A stretch of 44,627 nucleotides of DNA from Bacteroidota bacterium (GCA_947476825.1 CANJRV010000014.1:1-44627), one strand, 5' to 3'. Positions 1 through 10,657 are shown, numbered from the stretch's first letter. The notes: generated from the sequence alone by a model not told the origin. Translations and numbers: made by a program.

Positions 1-915
1 ATTATCCAAAACAGAAGATTTTATAATTGTATTTTTATTTACATTAGGATTTGGATCCTTGTCGTAATTGCCGGATAAATTCAGCACGTAACCAATTATT
101 GGTTTTTTAACTCCATTTTTCTTTCTGCTTAAAAATGGCCCACCAAGATCTAAGGAAATTAAATTATTATTATAGCCTTCTACTGAATGTTGTGCTTGTA
201 AACTTCCTGCAAATTTTTCTTGTAAGCCTCTTGTATTAATACTAATCACACCACCTGTTGCATTTCCATCCTTAGCGCTCATCCCATTCATTGTTACTTC
301 CAAAGTACCGATTGCCCCTGGAGGTAAATTAGTTCCACGAGTACCACGAATCATGATACCATCTACCTTATACAAAGTACCTGAAGAACGCCCCCCACCA
401 ATACTTACACTATTATCGTTTGATTTTGATTGAAAAACTCCACCTGTCAAAGAAACTAAATTACCTGTATTGGTTATTCCCGTATTTTTAATATCTTTAG
501 CAGTAATTACATTTCTACCCGGTGAATTGGGATCAATTAGTTTAACTCTTTCAGTGCTTACTACAAAATCTTTTTTTGAGGTCGCAATTTTTTTCTCCAA
601 TTTAAATTCAACATTGGTTCGTTTATCATTCCCGACAATAACTTTCGTTCTTTCTTCTCCAATATATCCCGAATAAGATACTTTTACTGAATAAGTACCA
701 GGCGTTAAAGGTTTAATTTTAAAATTCCCTTGTTCATCTGTTTTAGCACCTCCTTTAAAAACACCACCTTCGAACGCTTGAACGGTAGCAAAATCCAATG
801 GATTCTTTTGATCATCCACTACTCTACCATAAATTTCTCCTCCAGATGAGGCTTGTCCAAACGCAAAACTTGTTATGAATGTTAACAGGGCTAATAATCT
901 TAATTTTTTTATCAT
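1..915 (-). CDS. TonB-dependent receptor, N-terminal part (cut by window edge)
   Basis: The frame is open from ATG at 915 to the window edge, 305 codons. It begins with a signal peptide (about 20 residues, ending FAFG-QA). A CarboxypepD_reg-like beta domain follows (GEIYGRVVDDQKNPLDFA, then GNFKIKPLTPGTYSVKV), and then a TonB plug domain with NVITAKDI, LVSLTGGVFQ and YKVDGIMIRG. This is the plan of Bacteroidota outer-membrane TonB receptors that import ligands too large for porins. The beta-barrel lies outside the window, so substrate and any SusD partner cannot be judged. The gene is transcribed away from rny, with 166 bp between them. A near-consensus -7 box at 920-927 lies four bases before the ATG, and a pair of TGTTAACA palindromes lies further upstream. 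The family call is firm; SusC versus another TonB subclass is open. Confidence 0.88.
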   Translation of the reverse strand, partial: MIKKLRLLALLTFITSFAFGQASSGGEIYGRVVDDQKNPLDFATVQAFEGGVFKGGAKTDEQGNFKIKPLTPGTYSVKVSYSGYIGEERTKVIVGNDKRTNVEFKLEKKIATSKKDFVVSTERVKLIDPNSPGRNVITAKDIKNTGITNTGNLVSLTGGVFQSKSNDNSVSIGGGRSSGTLYKVDGIMIRGTRGTNLPPGAIGTLEVTMNGMSAKDGNATGGVISINTRGLQEKFAGSLQAQHSVEGYNNNLISLDLGGPFLSRKKNGVKKPIIGYVLNLSGNYDKDPNPNVNKNTIIKSSVLDN

Positions 916-964
916 ACTCTAAAAATATGTAAGGGTTATAAATAGTTGTTAAAAGTACACTTTA

Positions 965-1006
965 TGTTAACAATTGCACAATAATTTATTTACTTATTTG
1001 TTAACA
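965..1006. promoter_or_regulatory. Paired TGTTAACA palindromes upstream of the TonB receptor
   Basis: TGTTAACAA at 965-973 and TTGTTAACA at 998-1006 form a 9-bp inverted repeat. Each half contains the self-palindromic octamer TGTTAACA. The centres are about 34 bp apart, close to three helical turns, and lie about 50-90 bp upstream of the receptor start. The arrangement resembles a two-site operator, but the sequence is AT-rich and chance is possible. Confidence 0.3.
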
Positions 1007-1081
1007 CCTTGTAAACTGATAGCTTCCAGAGGTATTTAATTAGGATAAAAGGTAATAATTTGGTTAAACTTTAAACTGAAA

Positions 1082-2668
1082 TTATCTTGCAATGTTCACG
1101 GCTCTCTTTTCTCTTATAACTGTCACTTTAATTTGACCAGGGTATTGCATTTCTTTTTGGATACGATCTGCAATTTCAAAAGAAAGTCTTTCACTATCTG
1201 CATCGCTTACTTTTTCAGCTTCTACTATTACCCTTAACTCTCGACCGGCTTGAATTGCATAGGCTTTTTCTACGCCTGCATAGCTAAGTGCAGTTGTTTC
1301 CAAATCTTTAATACGCTCCAAATAACTTTGCATAATTTCCCTACGAGCGCCTGGACGAGCCCCACTGATAGCATCACAAGCTTGAATGATAGGTGAAATC
1401 ACGAATTTCATTTCCATTTCATCATGATGCGCGCCAATTGCGTTCACAACAGAAGGATGTTCGCCAAATTTTTCAGCCAATTTCGCACCCAATAATGCAT
1501 GTGACAATTCTGTTTCTTCGTCTGGTACCTTGCCGATATCATGTAATAAACCAGCTCGTTTTGCTAATTTTGGATTTAAGCCCAATTCAGCAGCCATGAT
1601 ACTGCATAAATTGGCAGTTTCACGAGAGTGCATCAATAAATTTTGACCATATGAAGAACGGAAACGCATACGACCAACCATTCTTACTAATTCTTTATGT
1701 AAACCATGAACACCTAATTCAATGACAGTGCGCTCACCAATTTCCATTACTTGTTCTTCTATTTGCTTTTTCGTTTTTTCTACGACTTCTTCGATACGAG
1801 CAGGATGCATACGACCATCTTGTACAAGACGTTGCAATGAAATTCTAGCTATTTCTCGGCGCAATGGATCAAAACTAGACAAAACGATTGCTTCAGGCGT
1901 ATCATCAACTACCAAATCCACACCAGTTGCGGCTTCTAGGGCACGAATATTTCTTCCTTCCCGTCCAATGATTTGACCTTTAATATCATCACTTTCTAAA
2001 TTGAAGACTGTAATCGCATTTTCAATAGCATGTTCTGTCGCAGTTCTTTGAATAGTCTGAATAATTATTTTCTTCGCTTCTTTGTTTGCCTTTATTTTAG
2101 CTTCTTCCATTATTTCTTGTACATGGGCCATTGCTCGTGTATTGGCTTCATCTTTAATGGCCTCAATTAATTCCAATCTAGCATCTTCCGCCTTCAAATT
2201 AGATACTTTTTCTAATCTTTTGATATGTTCATCATGCTGCTTAGATAGCTGTTCTTGCTTTATGCTAACAACTTCTAATTGTTTATCCAGATTATTTTTT
2301 TTCTGCTCATACTCCTGCACTTGCTTTTGAGCCAACTGCGTTTTTTCATTCAAATCACTTTCCTTTTGCTTGATGCGATTCTCTCCATCATTAATTTTCT
2401 GTGTACTTTGAAGCATTTTTTGTTCATGCTCCGTTTTTAGCTTTAAGAAATGCTCTTTAGCTTCCAACATTTTTTTATCACGAGCAGTTTCTGCTTGTTC
2501 CTTTATCGTTTCAGCCTTAGTTTGTGCATCTTTAACGGTTTGTTCTGCTTGACGTTCAGCGTCTTTTATCGCTTTTTCTGTATTTTTATTAAAAAGTGTT
2601 TTGCCACCTATTATTCCGAGAATGAGTGCAACCACCGCTGCTATGACAGTTATTATAATTGGATCCAT
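1082..2668 (-). CDS. rny: Ribonuclease Y
   Basis: A membrane-anchored endoribonuclease that starts mRNA decay. The 528-residue length is normal for the family. One N-terminal transmembrane segment (about residues 3-22) is followed by a long Lys/Glu/Gln-rich coiled coil to about residue 190. A KH domain carries the GREGRNIR loop (about 235-242). An HD domain carries the metal-binding HD in LLHDIGK (about residue 375) and the later GAHHDE motif. The C-terminus [18 protein letters not shown] is typical. The start is the ATG at 2668, directly before the hydrophobic segment. The upstream leader contains a small hairpin (2697-2723). The gene stands alone here; zapA, often its neighbour in Bacteroidota, is not adjacent. 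Confidence 0.97.
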   Translation of the reverse strand: MDPIIITVIAAVVALILGIIGGKTLFNKNTEKAIKDAERQAEQTVKDAQTKAETIKEQAETARDKKMLEAKEHFLKLKTEHEQKMLQSTQKINDGENRIKQKESDLNEKTQLAQKQVQEYEQKKNNLDKQLEVVSIKQEQLSKQHDEHIKRLEKVSNLKAEDARLELIEAIKDEANTRAMAHVQEIMEEAKIKANKEAKKIIIQTIQRTATEHAIENAITVFNLESDDIKGQIIGREGRNIRALEAATGVDLVVDDTPEAIVLSSFDPLRREIARISLQRLVQDGRMHPARIEEVVEKTKKQIEEQVMEIGERTVIELGVHGLHKELVRMVGRMRFRSSYGQNLLMHSRETANLCSIMAAELGLNPKLAKRAGLLHDIGKVPDEETELSHALLGAKLAEKFGEHPSVVNAIGAHHDEMEMKFVISPIIQACDAISGARPGARREIMQSYLERIKDLETTALSYAGVEKAYAIQAGRELRVIVEAEKVSDADSERLSFEIADRIQKEMQYPGQIKVTVIREKRAVNIAR

Positions 2669-2696
2669 ATTTAGTTAAGTTTATCATTAAATAATC

Positions 2697-2723
2697 CATA
2701 TCCTTTTTTCTTATCAGGATATG
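2697..2723 (-). promoter_or_regulatory. Hairpin in the rny leader
   Basis: CATATCC at 2697-2703 pairs with GGATATG at 2717-2723 around a 13-base loop, 30-55 bases upstream of the rny ATG. A TATATTCG sequence at 2735-2742 (minus strand, one mismatch to TAnnTTTG) would place the hairpin at the 5' end of the transcript. Function is unknown. Confidence 0.25.
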
Positions 2724-2917
2724 TTATTATTTGGCGAATATAATACATTGTTTTGATATTCATATTTTTAGCATATATTCCTATGATGGCTAGAAATATT
2801 CATCTAAAAAAGCTGACATTTTGAACAAAAACTAGATATTATCCATGATTGTAATATTTTTCAGATTGCCTTCTAAAATCTACACATTATTTATTTACTT
2901 TGCTTCAAATTTAATCT

Positions 2918-3352
2918 ATGCGTAAAATCTGTTTATTCTCTTTTATTGGACTTAATATTATTTTATTATTCAATTGTTCTCCAAAAGCGAGCAAAAAGGT
3001 AACTTCAGAAAACAAAGTGGTTACAAGCGAAAAAATAGAAGAGGATAAAAAAATAGGCATTGAAGACAGAGATATTGACATGAGTGATGCCGACAACACA
3101 GATTCAGAATGGAAAAGAAAATCGATTGATGAAAAGTTTGATGCGTTGGGTAATTTAGGCGTTGAACATCAGGACCTTGGCGCTGATGTATATCATTCTA
3201 AATGTGGTTCTTGTCATAAATTATATTCTCCTTCCAGTAGAAATGCGATGAGTTGGATTAAGATTTTGGATAAAATGGCTCCGAAAGCCAAATTAAATGA
3301 AGAGCAACAAATCAATGTCACGGCATTTCTAGTGAATAAGGCTAAAAAATAA
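2918..3352 (+). CDS. Monoheme c-type cytochrome lipoprotein
   Basis: A 144-residue protein with an SPII signal peptide (basic start, hydrophobic stretch, lipobox LFNC with Cys at about residue 20). The middle (about 25-75) is charged and probably disordered. The C-terminal part holds a single CGSCH heme motif (CXXCH) and a downstream Met in ILDKMAPKAKL that could be the second axial ligand. The fold is shorter than a classical cytochrome c, as in many small Bacteroidota cytochrome lipoproteins. It is probably an electron carrier tethered to a membrane leaflet facing the periplasm. No partner oxidase or reductase is nearby, so its electron donor and acceptor are unknown. It is transcribed divergently from rny. 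Confidence 0.75.
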   Translation: MRKICLFSFIGLNIILLFNCSPKASKKVTSENKVVTSEKIEEDKKIGIEDRDIDMSDADNTDSEWKRKSIDEKFDALGNLGVEHQDLGADVYHSKCGSCHKLYSPSSRNAMSWIKILDKMAPKAKLNEEQQINVTAFLVNKAKK

Positions 3353-3436
3353 CAGCTTGCTTGATGAGTAAATTACCAATTCATCCACAAAAAAGGACAA
3401 GTTGCAATTCTTTTTTTCTGCCCTCAACTTTTATTC

Positions 3437-3444
3437 TATCTTTG
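3437..3444 (+). promoter_or_regulatory. Putative -7 box (TATCTTTG) of pyrG
   Basis: Exact match to the Bacteroidota -7 consensus TAnnTTTG, 67 bases before the pyrG ATG. I see no convincing -33 element at normal spacing. Confidence 0.5.
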
Positions 3445-3481
3445 TGCGACCTCTAGGAAATTTCAAATTTATTTATTGTAA

Positions 3482-5155
<1,674 letters not shown>

Positions 5156-5248
5156 AGTAGATTATTGTCATCTATTTTTAAGATTTATTATTTTTATTTT
5201 CGCCACAGCATTCAACATCTAACTTTCGCATTTCGAGAATTCATTTAC

Positions 5249-5256
5249 TAGATTTG
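5249..5256 (+). promoter_or_regulatory. Putative -7 box (TAGATTTG) of hmgA
   Basis: Exact TAnnTTTG match 30 bases before ATG 5287. The alternative TTG start at 5254 lies inside this box, so the transcript would begin downstream of it. That favours the ATG. Confidence 0.5.
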
Positions 5257-5286
5257 CCTCAATTAAAATATTTAAAACAACAAAAC

Positions 5287-6444
5287 ATGCCTCACTATTA
5301 TAGCCTTGGGTCGATTCCTCATAAAAGACATACCCAATTTTCAAAACCAGATGGTTCTTTGTATAGCGAGCAACTTTTTAGCACAGAAGGATTTTCAAAT
5401 AACTATTCCTTATTGTATCATGTACATCCTCCAACAACGATTATTAAATCAGAGGAACCAACTGATATTAATCCAAAAATTGCCACGAGTAATATTTTAA
5501 AACATAGAAGCTTTCAAGGATTTAAGATTAAACCTATTGCCGATTATTTAGAAAGTAGAAAACCAGTATTGGTAAATTCTGATTGCCACATTAGCTTGGC
5601 TGCACCGCAACAGAGTATGCAGGATTATTTTTATAAAAATGCAGATGCGGATGAGGTTATTTTTGTACATGAAGGCACAGGAAAAGTCCTTACGCAATAT
5701 GGCGAATTGCCATTTAGTTATGGTGATTATATAGTGATTCCTAGAGGCACTATTTACCAAATTACATTCAACACAGAAGCGAATCGTTTATTAATCATAG
5801 AATCCTTTGGCCCTATTCGTTTTCCAAAACGATATAAAAGTTCTGAAGGACAATTGATGGAGCATGCTCCATATTGCGAAAGAGATATTCGCAAGCCTAA
5901 AAATTTACAAACCATAGATCAGCTTGGTGAATTTACCATTTATACCAAGAAAAAAGGTCTACTTTATCCTATTACTTATGGCTCACATCCATTTGATGTA
6001 ATTGGTTGGGACGGTTATGAATATCCTTACATTTTTAGCATTCATGATTTCGAACCCATTACAGGACGAGTACATCAACCACCTCCTGTACATCAAACAT
6101 TTGATGGCAAGGATTTTGTAATTTGCTCTTTTGTGCCAAGATTATTTGATTATCATCCTAAAGCAATTCCTGCGCCATATAATCATAGTAATATAGATAG
6201 CGATGAAGTTCTATATTATGTTGATGGAGAGTTTATGAGTCGTAAACATGTTACCAAAGGCATGATAACTTTACATCCAAGTGGCATTCCACATGGACCA
6301 CATCCAGGTGCTGTTGCAAAAAGTATTGGCGCTAAAGAAACGGTTGAATTGGCTGTGATGATAGATACTTTCAGACCACTTCATCTAACTCAATATGCTA
6401 TGGAAATAGAAGACGAAAATTACGAAATGAGTTGGGCCGAATAA
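5287..6444 (+). CDS. hmgA: Homogentisate 1,2-dioxygenase
   Basis: A non-heme Fe(II) dioxygenase that opens the ring of homogentisate in tyrosine and phenylalanine breakdown. The 385-residue form from ATG 5287 matches the shorter bacterial branch of the family. The cupin-like N-terminal half includes VFVHEGTGKVL-type and GDYIVIPRGT strands. The iron-binding C-terminal half has PYNHSNIDSDEV and GIPHGPHPG, which supply the expected His/Glu ligands. The frame is open further upstream to a TTG at 5254, but that codon lies in a promoter-like box and the added residues look unlike the family. Other genes of the pathway (hppD, fahA) are not in the window. Confidence 0.95.
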   Translation: MPHYYSLGSIPHKRHTQFSKPDGSLYSEQLFSTEGFSNNYSLLYHVHPPTTIIKSEEPTDINPKIATSNILKHRSFQGFKIKPIADYLESRKPVLVNSDCHISLAAPQQSMQDYFYKNADADEVIFVHEGTGKVLTQYGELPFSYGDYIVIPRGTIYQITFNTEANRLLIIESFGPIRFPKRYKSSEGQLMEHAPYCERDIRKPKNLQTIDQLGEFTIYTKKKGLLYPITYGSHPFDVIGWDGYEYPYIFSIHDFEPITGRVHQPPPVHQTFDGKDFVICSFVPRLFDYHPKAIPAPYNHSNIDSDEVLYYVDGEFMSRKHVTKGMITLHPSGIPHGPHPGAVAKSIGAKETVELAVMIDTFRPLHLTQYAMEIEDENYEMSWAE

Positions 6445-6545
6445 TTCATACTTAAATGGAAATACTTCCCACTCTACCTAATCTTTAGTTTTAAAAATGG
6501 CATTCCCAATGAAGGAAATATTATATTAGAGAAATAAAAGTTCAC

Positions 6546-6971
6546 ATGAAAATAAGTATTATCAACGGTCCAAATTTAAATCTCGTGGGATTACGAGAAC
6601 CTGAAATTTATGGTCACAACTCATTAAACAATTATTTAGAAGAACTAGTTTTTCAATTCGCGGACATAGAATTTTATTTTTTTCAAAGTAATATAGAAGG
6701 CGAAATTATTGATGAGATTCAAAAGCAAGGATTTATTGTAGATGCCATTATCATCAATGCGGGTGCTTATACCCATACGTCCATTGCAATTGCCGATGCA
6801 CTCAAATCTATTCCAGTCAAAGCTATTATTGAAGTCCATTTATCCAATGTGTATGCTCGGGAAATTTATCGTCAACAATCCTATATAGCACCTGTTTGTA
6901 AAGGTGTGATTAGCGGCTTTGGGTTAACTAGCTATAAATTAGCCATTCAATATTTGCTAGAAAATCAATAA
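6546..6971 (+). CDS. aroQ: Type II 3-dehydroquinate dehydratase
   Basis: Removes water from 3-dehydroquinate in the shikimate pathway. The 141 residues are the usual length of the small dodecameric type II enzyme. The signature NGPNLNLVGLREPEIYG spans residues 7-23 and contains the catalytic Arg17 and Tyr22. NAGAYTHTS (71-79) and EVHLSN (96-101, His98 as general acid) complete the site. The ATG is fixed by the conserved MKISIINGPN start. It follows hmgA by about 100 bp, and no other aro gene is near. Confidence 0.97.
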   Translation: MKISIINGPNLNLVGLREPEIYGHNSLNNYLEELVFQFADIEFYFFQSNIEGEIIDEIQKQGFIVDAIIINAGAYTHTSIAIADALKSIPVKAIIEVHLSNVYAREIYRQQSYIAPVCKGVISGFGLTSYKLAIQYLLENQ

Positions 6972-7014
6972 TTATTTGGGGATACAAAAAATTCAATAAG
7001 AACTAAAGCTTCTT

Positions 7015-7112
7015 TGGTGGATGCATTGCGGCAACGATAGTAGTGGAAATCCTTTTGCTTGCTTTGAAGCAAAAAGATTGGAACGGATAGCGTGTGTGCC
7101 GCCCAAAAAAAA
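7015..7112 (+). repeat. Dispersed intergenic repeat, copy 1 (uninterrupted)
   Basis: About 98 bp between convergent genes. It starts TTGGTGGATGCATTGCGGCA, has a central hairpin (TTTTGCTT 7053-7060 with AAGCAAAA 7067-7074), then GATTGGAACGGATAGCG, and ends GTGCCGCCC plus an A run. The same element in reverse orientation, split by a mobile element, occurs at 25137-25488. Similar repeats are common between Bacteroidota genes, from memory. Confidence 0.85.
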
Positions 7113-7137
7113 TTCATTCCCATTTTAGTATAACCAA

Positions 7138-7584
7138 TTACTTCGTCAAAATAACATCCGATGTCGTAATTACATTACTGGTGTTATCTGCTTCATCCTT
7201 CATATAAATAGTCCAATGCAAAGTATCGGATTCTTTGTGCAAAGTATCTGTTCTTAATAGCAAGAAAGCAGCTGAATAATCAATTTGAATAATTCCTTTT
7301 AATCCGGAACTTGGATTGAATGTGCTAGGAATATTAGGCACCTTAAACGGGACAATACTCGTATCTCTCGAATCTTTAAAGAAAATATTATCTTTCCCAA
7401 AGCCTATATTTCCATCCCCATCTTCAAAATTAAAATACACGCTTACCTTCTCTTGACTTCCTGCTTTTACTGTAGAAGGAGTTAAGTTTTTAAAAACAAT
7501 TTTAGGTATGTTTGCATAGTTTGTTTTCTTCTTACAAGCAAGCAAATTCAATACTAATAATAAAACCAATATTTGTTTAGGCAT
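7138..7584 (-). CDS. Hypothetical lipoprotein
   Basis: A 148-residue protein with an SPII signal peptide (lipobox LLAC, Cys17, followed by KKK). The mature part looks like a single beta-sandwich. It has KIVFKNLTPSTVKAGS, then FNFEDGDGNIGFG (an acidic, possibly Ca-binding turn), then WTIYMKDEADNTSN, a layout seen in small Ig-like surface lipoproteins. No enzyme motif is visible. Its ATG is 23 bp from that of the divergent LuxE-like gene. An exact -7 box (TAGATTTG, minus strand, 7589-7596) ends four bases before the ATG, suggesting a leaderless message. Function unknown. Confidence 0.8.
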   Translation of the reverse strand: MPKQILVLLLVLNLLACKKKTNYANIPKIVFKNLTPSTVKAGSQEKVSVYFNFEDGDGNIGFGKDNIFFKDSRDTSIVPFKVPNIPSTFNPSSGLKGIIQIDYSAAFLLLRTDTLHKESDTLHWTIYMKDEADNTSNVITTSDVILTK

Positions 7585-7588
7585 AAAA

Positions 7589-7596
7589 CAAATCTA
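7589..7596 (-). promoter_or_regulatory. -7 box (TAGATTTG) four bases from the ATG of the lipoprotein gene
   Basis: Exact TAnnTTTG on the minus strand. The four bases 7588-7585 separate it from the ATG at 7584. It lies inside the 23-bp gap to the divergent gene. Confidence 0.5.
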
Positions 7597-7607
7597 AGTA
7601 ATATTTC

Positions 7608-8594
7608 ATGAATGTAGCCCAATTAAAATCACAAATATTTTTAGCAAGCCCAGATAATTTTGAGCATATTGCTCTTTGTCTTTGCCAATGGCAATATGAA
7701 AATAGTAAAGTGTATCGGCAATATGTAGATTTAATTAGCGTCGACATTTATTCCATCACACAATTATCCCAAATCCCATTTCTGCCCATTCAGTTTTTCA
7801 AAACACATTCTATAATTTCTTCCCTTCCAACAAAAGAACCCACCATTTTCGAAAGTTCTGGTACCACATTAGCAATCAAAAGCAAACATTATATTCAGGA
7901 CCTAAGTTTGTATACCGAATCATACAGAGCTTGCTTTCAACGATTTTTTGGCAACGTTACGGAATATTGTATTCTTGGTTTATTGCCATCCTATCTTGAG
8001 CGAAATAATTCATCTTTGGTATATATGGTCAATGATTTAATTTCGGCAAGTGGTCATCCAGAAAGCGGATTTTATTTACATGATTTTGACTTATTGCAAC
8101 AAACGTTACAAAAGCTTGAAGCAAAAAAACAAAAGACCATTTTGTTCGGTGTGACGTTTGGGCTTTTGGATTTTGCAGAATCACATGCGATGCCTTTATC
8201 CTATGTAAAGATTATGGAAACTGGCGGGATGAAAGGGCGTAGAGAAGAATGGACAAAACAAGAAGTGTATACCTATTTACAAGAAAGATTTTCCACAGCA
8301 GACATTTATTCTGAATACGGCATGACTGAATTATTATCTCAAGCGTATTCATTACACGATGGTATTTTTTCTACTCCACCATGGATGAAAATATTGTGTA
8401 GGGATATCAATGACCCTTTTGATATTCGTGAACAAGGAAGAGGTGCCATCAATATTATTGACTTTGCCAATTTATTTTCTTGCTGTTTTATAGCAACTGA
8501 TGATATTGGAGAAATTTATGAAGACCAATCTTTTAGCATTCATGGCAGGATAGACAATAGCGAATTAAGAGGCTGTAGCTTAATGTTGGCCTGA
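7608..8594 (+). CDS. LuxE/PaaK-like acyl-protein synthetase
   Basis: A 328-residue member of the acyl-protein synthetase (LuxE) branch of the adenylate-forming superfamily. The phosphate-binding loop FESSGTT is at residues 81-87. The later SEYGMTELLSQAY (about residue 235) corresponds to the YGxTE adenylation motif. A C-terminal segment with GAINIIDFANL and ATDDIGEIYED matches the xxDxG region. In luminous bacteria LuxE activates fatty acids and passes them to a partner. The homologues in Bacteroidota have no luciferase and their substrate is unknown. The protein ends 10 bp from the convergent glycosyltransferase gene. The ATG at 7608 is the first in frame. Confidence 0.82.
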   Translation: MNVAQLKSQIFLASPDNFEHIALCLCQWQYENSKVYRQYVDLISVDIYSITQLSQIPFLPIQFFKTHSIISSLPTKEPTIFESSGTTLAIKSKHYIQDLSLYTESYRACFQRFFGNVTEYCILGLLPSYLERNNSSLVYMVNDLISASGHPESGFYLHDFDLLQQTLQKLEAKKQKTILFGVTFGLLDFAESHAMPLSYVKIMETGGMKGRREEWTKQEVYTYLQERFSTADIYSEYGMTELLSQAYSLHDGIFSTPPWMKILCRDINDPFDIREQGRGAINIIDFANLFSCCFIATDDIGEIYEDQSFSIHGRIDNSELRGCSLMLA

Positions 8595-8604
8595 CATAAA
8601 ATGA

Positions 8605-9342
8605 TTAATACAGTTTACTCTTTTTCAAGCCCCATTTATGAAAGAGGTGAACAAATGAAACTCGTAATACACCCATTCCATATTTCATACTTCTACTGAA
8701 GTTAATACTTGAAGCTTCATCAAAATATTTAGTCGGGCAAGTAATTTCAGCAATTTCAAATTTCTTCATGAATATTTGAGATAGCATTTCATTATCAAAA
8801 ACAAAATCATCATTGTTGACATTGTAATTTATACTTTCCAAAACTGTTTTAGAAAAGGCTCTATAGCCAGTATGGTATTCGCTTAATTTTTGACTAATCA
8901 AAATATTTTCTGTCAGTGTCAGAAAACGATTAAATAAATATTTATAATAAGGCATTCCGCCCCGTAGCGCGCCTTTGCCTAAAATACGCGAGCCTAAGAC
9001 TACAGGATATAAATCGTTGGCAATGATATGGCACATGGAAGGAATGAGTAATGGCGTATATTGATAATCGGGATGTAACATCACTACGATATCTGCTCCT
9101 AATGAAAGCGCTTTATTGTAACAGCTTTTTTGATTTCCGCCATACCCTTTATTTTTATCATGTTGAATGATGTGTTTAATACCCAATCGCTTGGCAACTT
9201 CTACTGTATTATCTTTACTTACATCATCGACTAACACGACGTCATCCACAATATCAAATGGGATTTCTTTGTAGGTTCTTTCTAATGTCTTTGCAGCATT
9301 ATATGCTGGTAGGACAACAATTATTTTTTTATTTAGTAGCAT
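8605..9342 (-). CDS. Family 2 glycosyltransferase, dolichyl-phosphate-mannose-synthase-like
   Basis: A 245-residue GT-A enzyme. The nucleotide-sugar fold starts VVLPAYNAAKTLERTY, followed by VLVDDVSKDNTVEVA. The DxD-like site is within MLHPDYQYTP (about 88-97). There is no long C-terminal membrane domain, so it resembles the soluble DPM1 type. It probably transfers a sugar to a polyprenyl phosphate or glycan acceptor; the acceptor cannot be told from sequence. It is the last gene of a minus-strand group with the thioesterase (30 bp upstream) and the methyltransferase-like gene. Confidence 0.85.
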   Translation of the reverse strand: MLLNKKIIVVLPAYNAAKTLERTYKEIPFDIVDDVVLVDDVSKDNTVEVAKRLGIKHIIQHDKNKGYGGNQKSCYNKALSLGADIVVMLHPDYQYTPLLIPSMCHIIANDLYPVVLGSRILGKGALRGGMPYYKYLFNRFLTLTENILISQKLSEYHTGYRAFSKTVLESINYNVNNDDFVFDNEMLSQIFMKKFEIAEITCPTKYFDEASSINFSRSMKYGMGVLRVSFVHLFHKWGLKKSKLY

Positions 9343-9372
9343 AAGCGGCGTAATTTACAATTTTCTTTATGA

Positions 9373-9825
9373 TTAAGAAATTCGAAGCTCAAAAACTTCT
9401 TTATCAGTATTCACTAAGTTGGAAGTTGCCCGAGAAATAATGCGATTCTCTTCGTCATAAATGACACATTCAATATTGGCAATTCGCTTCCCACTTCTGA
9501 TTACATTTGCTTTTGCGGTAACGGTTGTATGAACTGGTGCACTATACAAATAATCTATAATTAAATTCACTGTGGTATAATACGTTGGATAACCCAAACT
9601 ATAAAATGCCAAGCCACAAAGTTCGTCAGAAATCATACTGATCATGCCGCCATGTAACATGCCATTGGGGTTAGTCATTTCAGGCCGAACTGGTATAGAG
9701 GCTTCTACAATGCCTGATTCTACTGATACTAGGGTATAATTCAACCATTTGCCTGCCATAGAATTGGTATTTGAAAATACTTGTCCTTCCAATTTTTTCA
9801 ATTCCAATAATAAATGATGCTTCAT
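9373..9825 (-). CDS. PaaI-type hotdog thioesterase
   Basis: A 150-residue single hotdog domain. NPNGMLHGGMISMISDELCG (residues 52-71) is the PaaI/YbgC signature, with the HGG turn and acidic Asp67/Glu68 on the central helix as candidate catalytic residues. The rest gives the alternating strands expected of the fold (VTAKANVIRSGKRIANIECVI). It hydrolyses acyl- or aryl-CoA thioesters; the substrate is undetermined. It lies between the methyltransferase-like gene (32 bp upstream) and GT2, probably in one transcript. Confidence 0.88.
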   Translation of the reverse strand: MKHHLLLELKKLEGQVFSNTNSMAGKWLNYTLVSVESGIVEASIPVRPEMTNPNGMLHGGMISMISDELCGLAFYSLGYPTYYTTVNLIIDYLYSAPVHTTVTAKANVIRSGKRIANIECVIYDEENRIISRATSNLVNTDKEVFELRIS

Positions 9826-9857
9826 GCGGTAAAGAAAAGAAATCTTTTAATCATGCC

Positions 9858-10511
9858 CTATAATCTGCAGATAAAAAAAGTATTCACCTTATAATTCATT
9901 CGAACCACGGAAGTAAATCTGGTTTGAAGTCTTTGTTCATAATCTTGTTCTTCAATATCTTTATGAAACATCATATTCCAAATACAAATACCATTTGGGT
10001 TTAAGGCACTTGTGCAATCCAAAATAAATTGATCTGTTCTTACAGAAGTTGGAACAAACATCCCCTTGAAAACATCTACGCCAATGAGGTCAAATTTTTC
10101 TTGAGAATCGTGTAAATATCCCGACGCATCATCGCAAACCCACTGCACATTTTGTTTGGCATTTAAACCCATATATTTCACGCTCAATGCTAAAATTGCC
10201 TCATCGTAATCTACCAATACGGTTTTTGGAAACAATTTATAATCCGCTTGTAATATTTTCAATGCACTCCCCAATCCCGTTCCTAACAATAAAAAACTTT
10301 TCAGTCGAGGTAGTTCCTTTTTCATTTCTGCAAACGGCTTGCCAAATGGATAATATTTTGTGCCGTAAGAATAGATAGCATCCGTAGTGGACATCATCAG
10401 TTGACCTTGATATAACAGGATGGACAAATTTCGGTGATGAATACCTTCTATATGTTCCAATACAATAGGGTATATATAACTAGCCAACTTTTTATAAAAA
10501 GGGATTCTCAT
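9858..10511 (-). CDS. Spermidine-synthase-like class I SAM-dependent protein
   Basis: 217 residues from ATG 10511. The upstream in-frame TTG at 10523 adds only four residues and is less likely. The Rossmann fold shows motif I LLLGTGLG (74-81), an acidic end of strand 2 (DYDE, 101-104), CDDASGYL (126-133) and DLIGVDVFKG (141-150). These match spermidine synthases, but the protein is shorter and lacks the full polyamine-binding N-terminus. It may be a methyltransferase or an orphan aminopropyltransferase-like protein. It is first in the group with the thioesterase and GT2, and divergent from mfd. Confidence 0.75.
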   Translation of the reverse strand: MRIPFYKKLASYIYPIVLEHIEGIHHRNLSILLYQGQLMMSTTDAIYSYGTKYYPFGKPFAEMKKELPRLKSFLLLGTGLGSALKILQADYKLFPKTVLVDYDEAILALSVKYMGLNAKQNVQWVCDDASGYLHDSQEKFDLIGVDVFKGMFVPTSVRTDQFILDCTSALNPNGICIWNMMFHKDIEEQDYEQRLQTRFTSVVRMNYKVNTFFICRL

Positions 10512-10642
10512 GTATATTTTCAAAAAGCATAAATGTATAAATTTTTAGCTTGGATTATGTATCCTTTTTGCATTGTGTTTTTTCTTTCCAAATTTCAGGA
10601 GGTGAATTGCATTAAAATATTCAAAAAATATATCTATTACCT

Positions 10643-10650
10643 TACCTTCG
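10643..10650 (+). promoter_or_regulatory. -7-like box (TACCTTCG) seven bases from the mfd ATG
   Basis: One mismatch to TAnnTTTG. The same variant occurs upstream of rpsP on the minus strand (18687-18694). The short gap to the ATG implies a leader of only a few bases. Confidence 0.4.
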
Positions 10651-10657
10651 CGAACCT

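Noticed and set aside
470-676. Plus-strand frame opposite the TonB receptor
   Set aside because: Antisense shadow of a clear receptor sequence.
5254-5286. TTG start extending hmgA by 11 residues
   Set aside because: The TTG lies inside a -7 promoter box and the added residues are not family-like.
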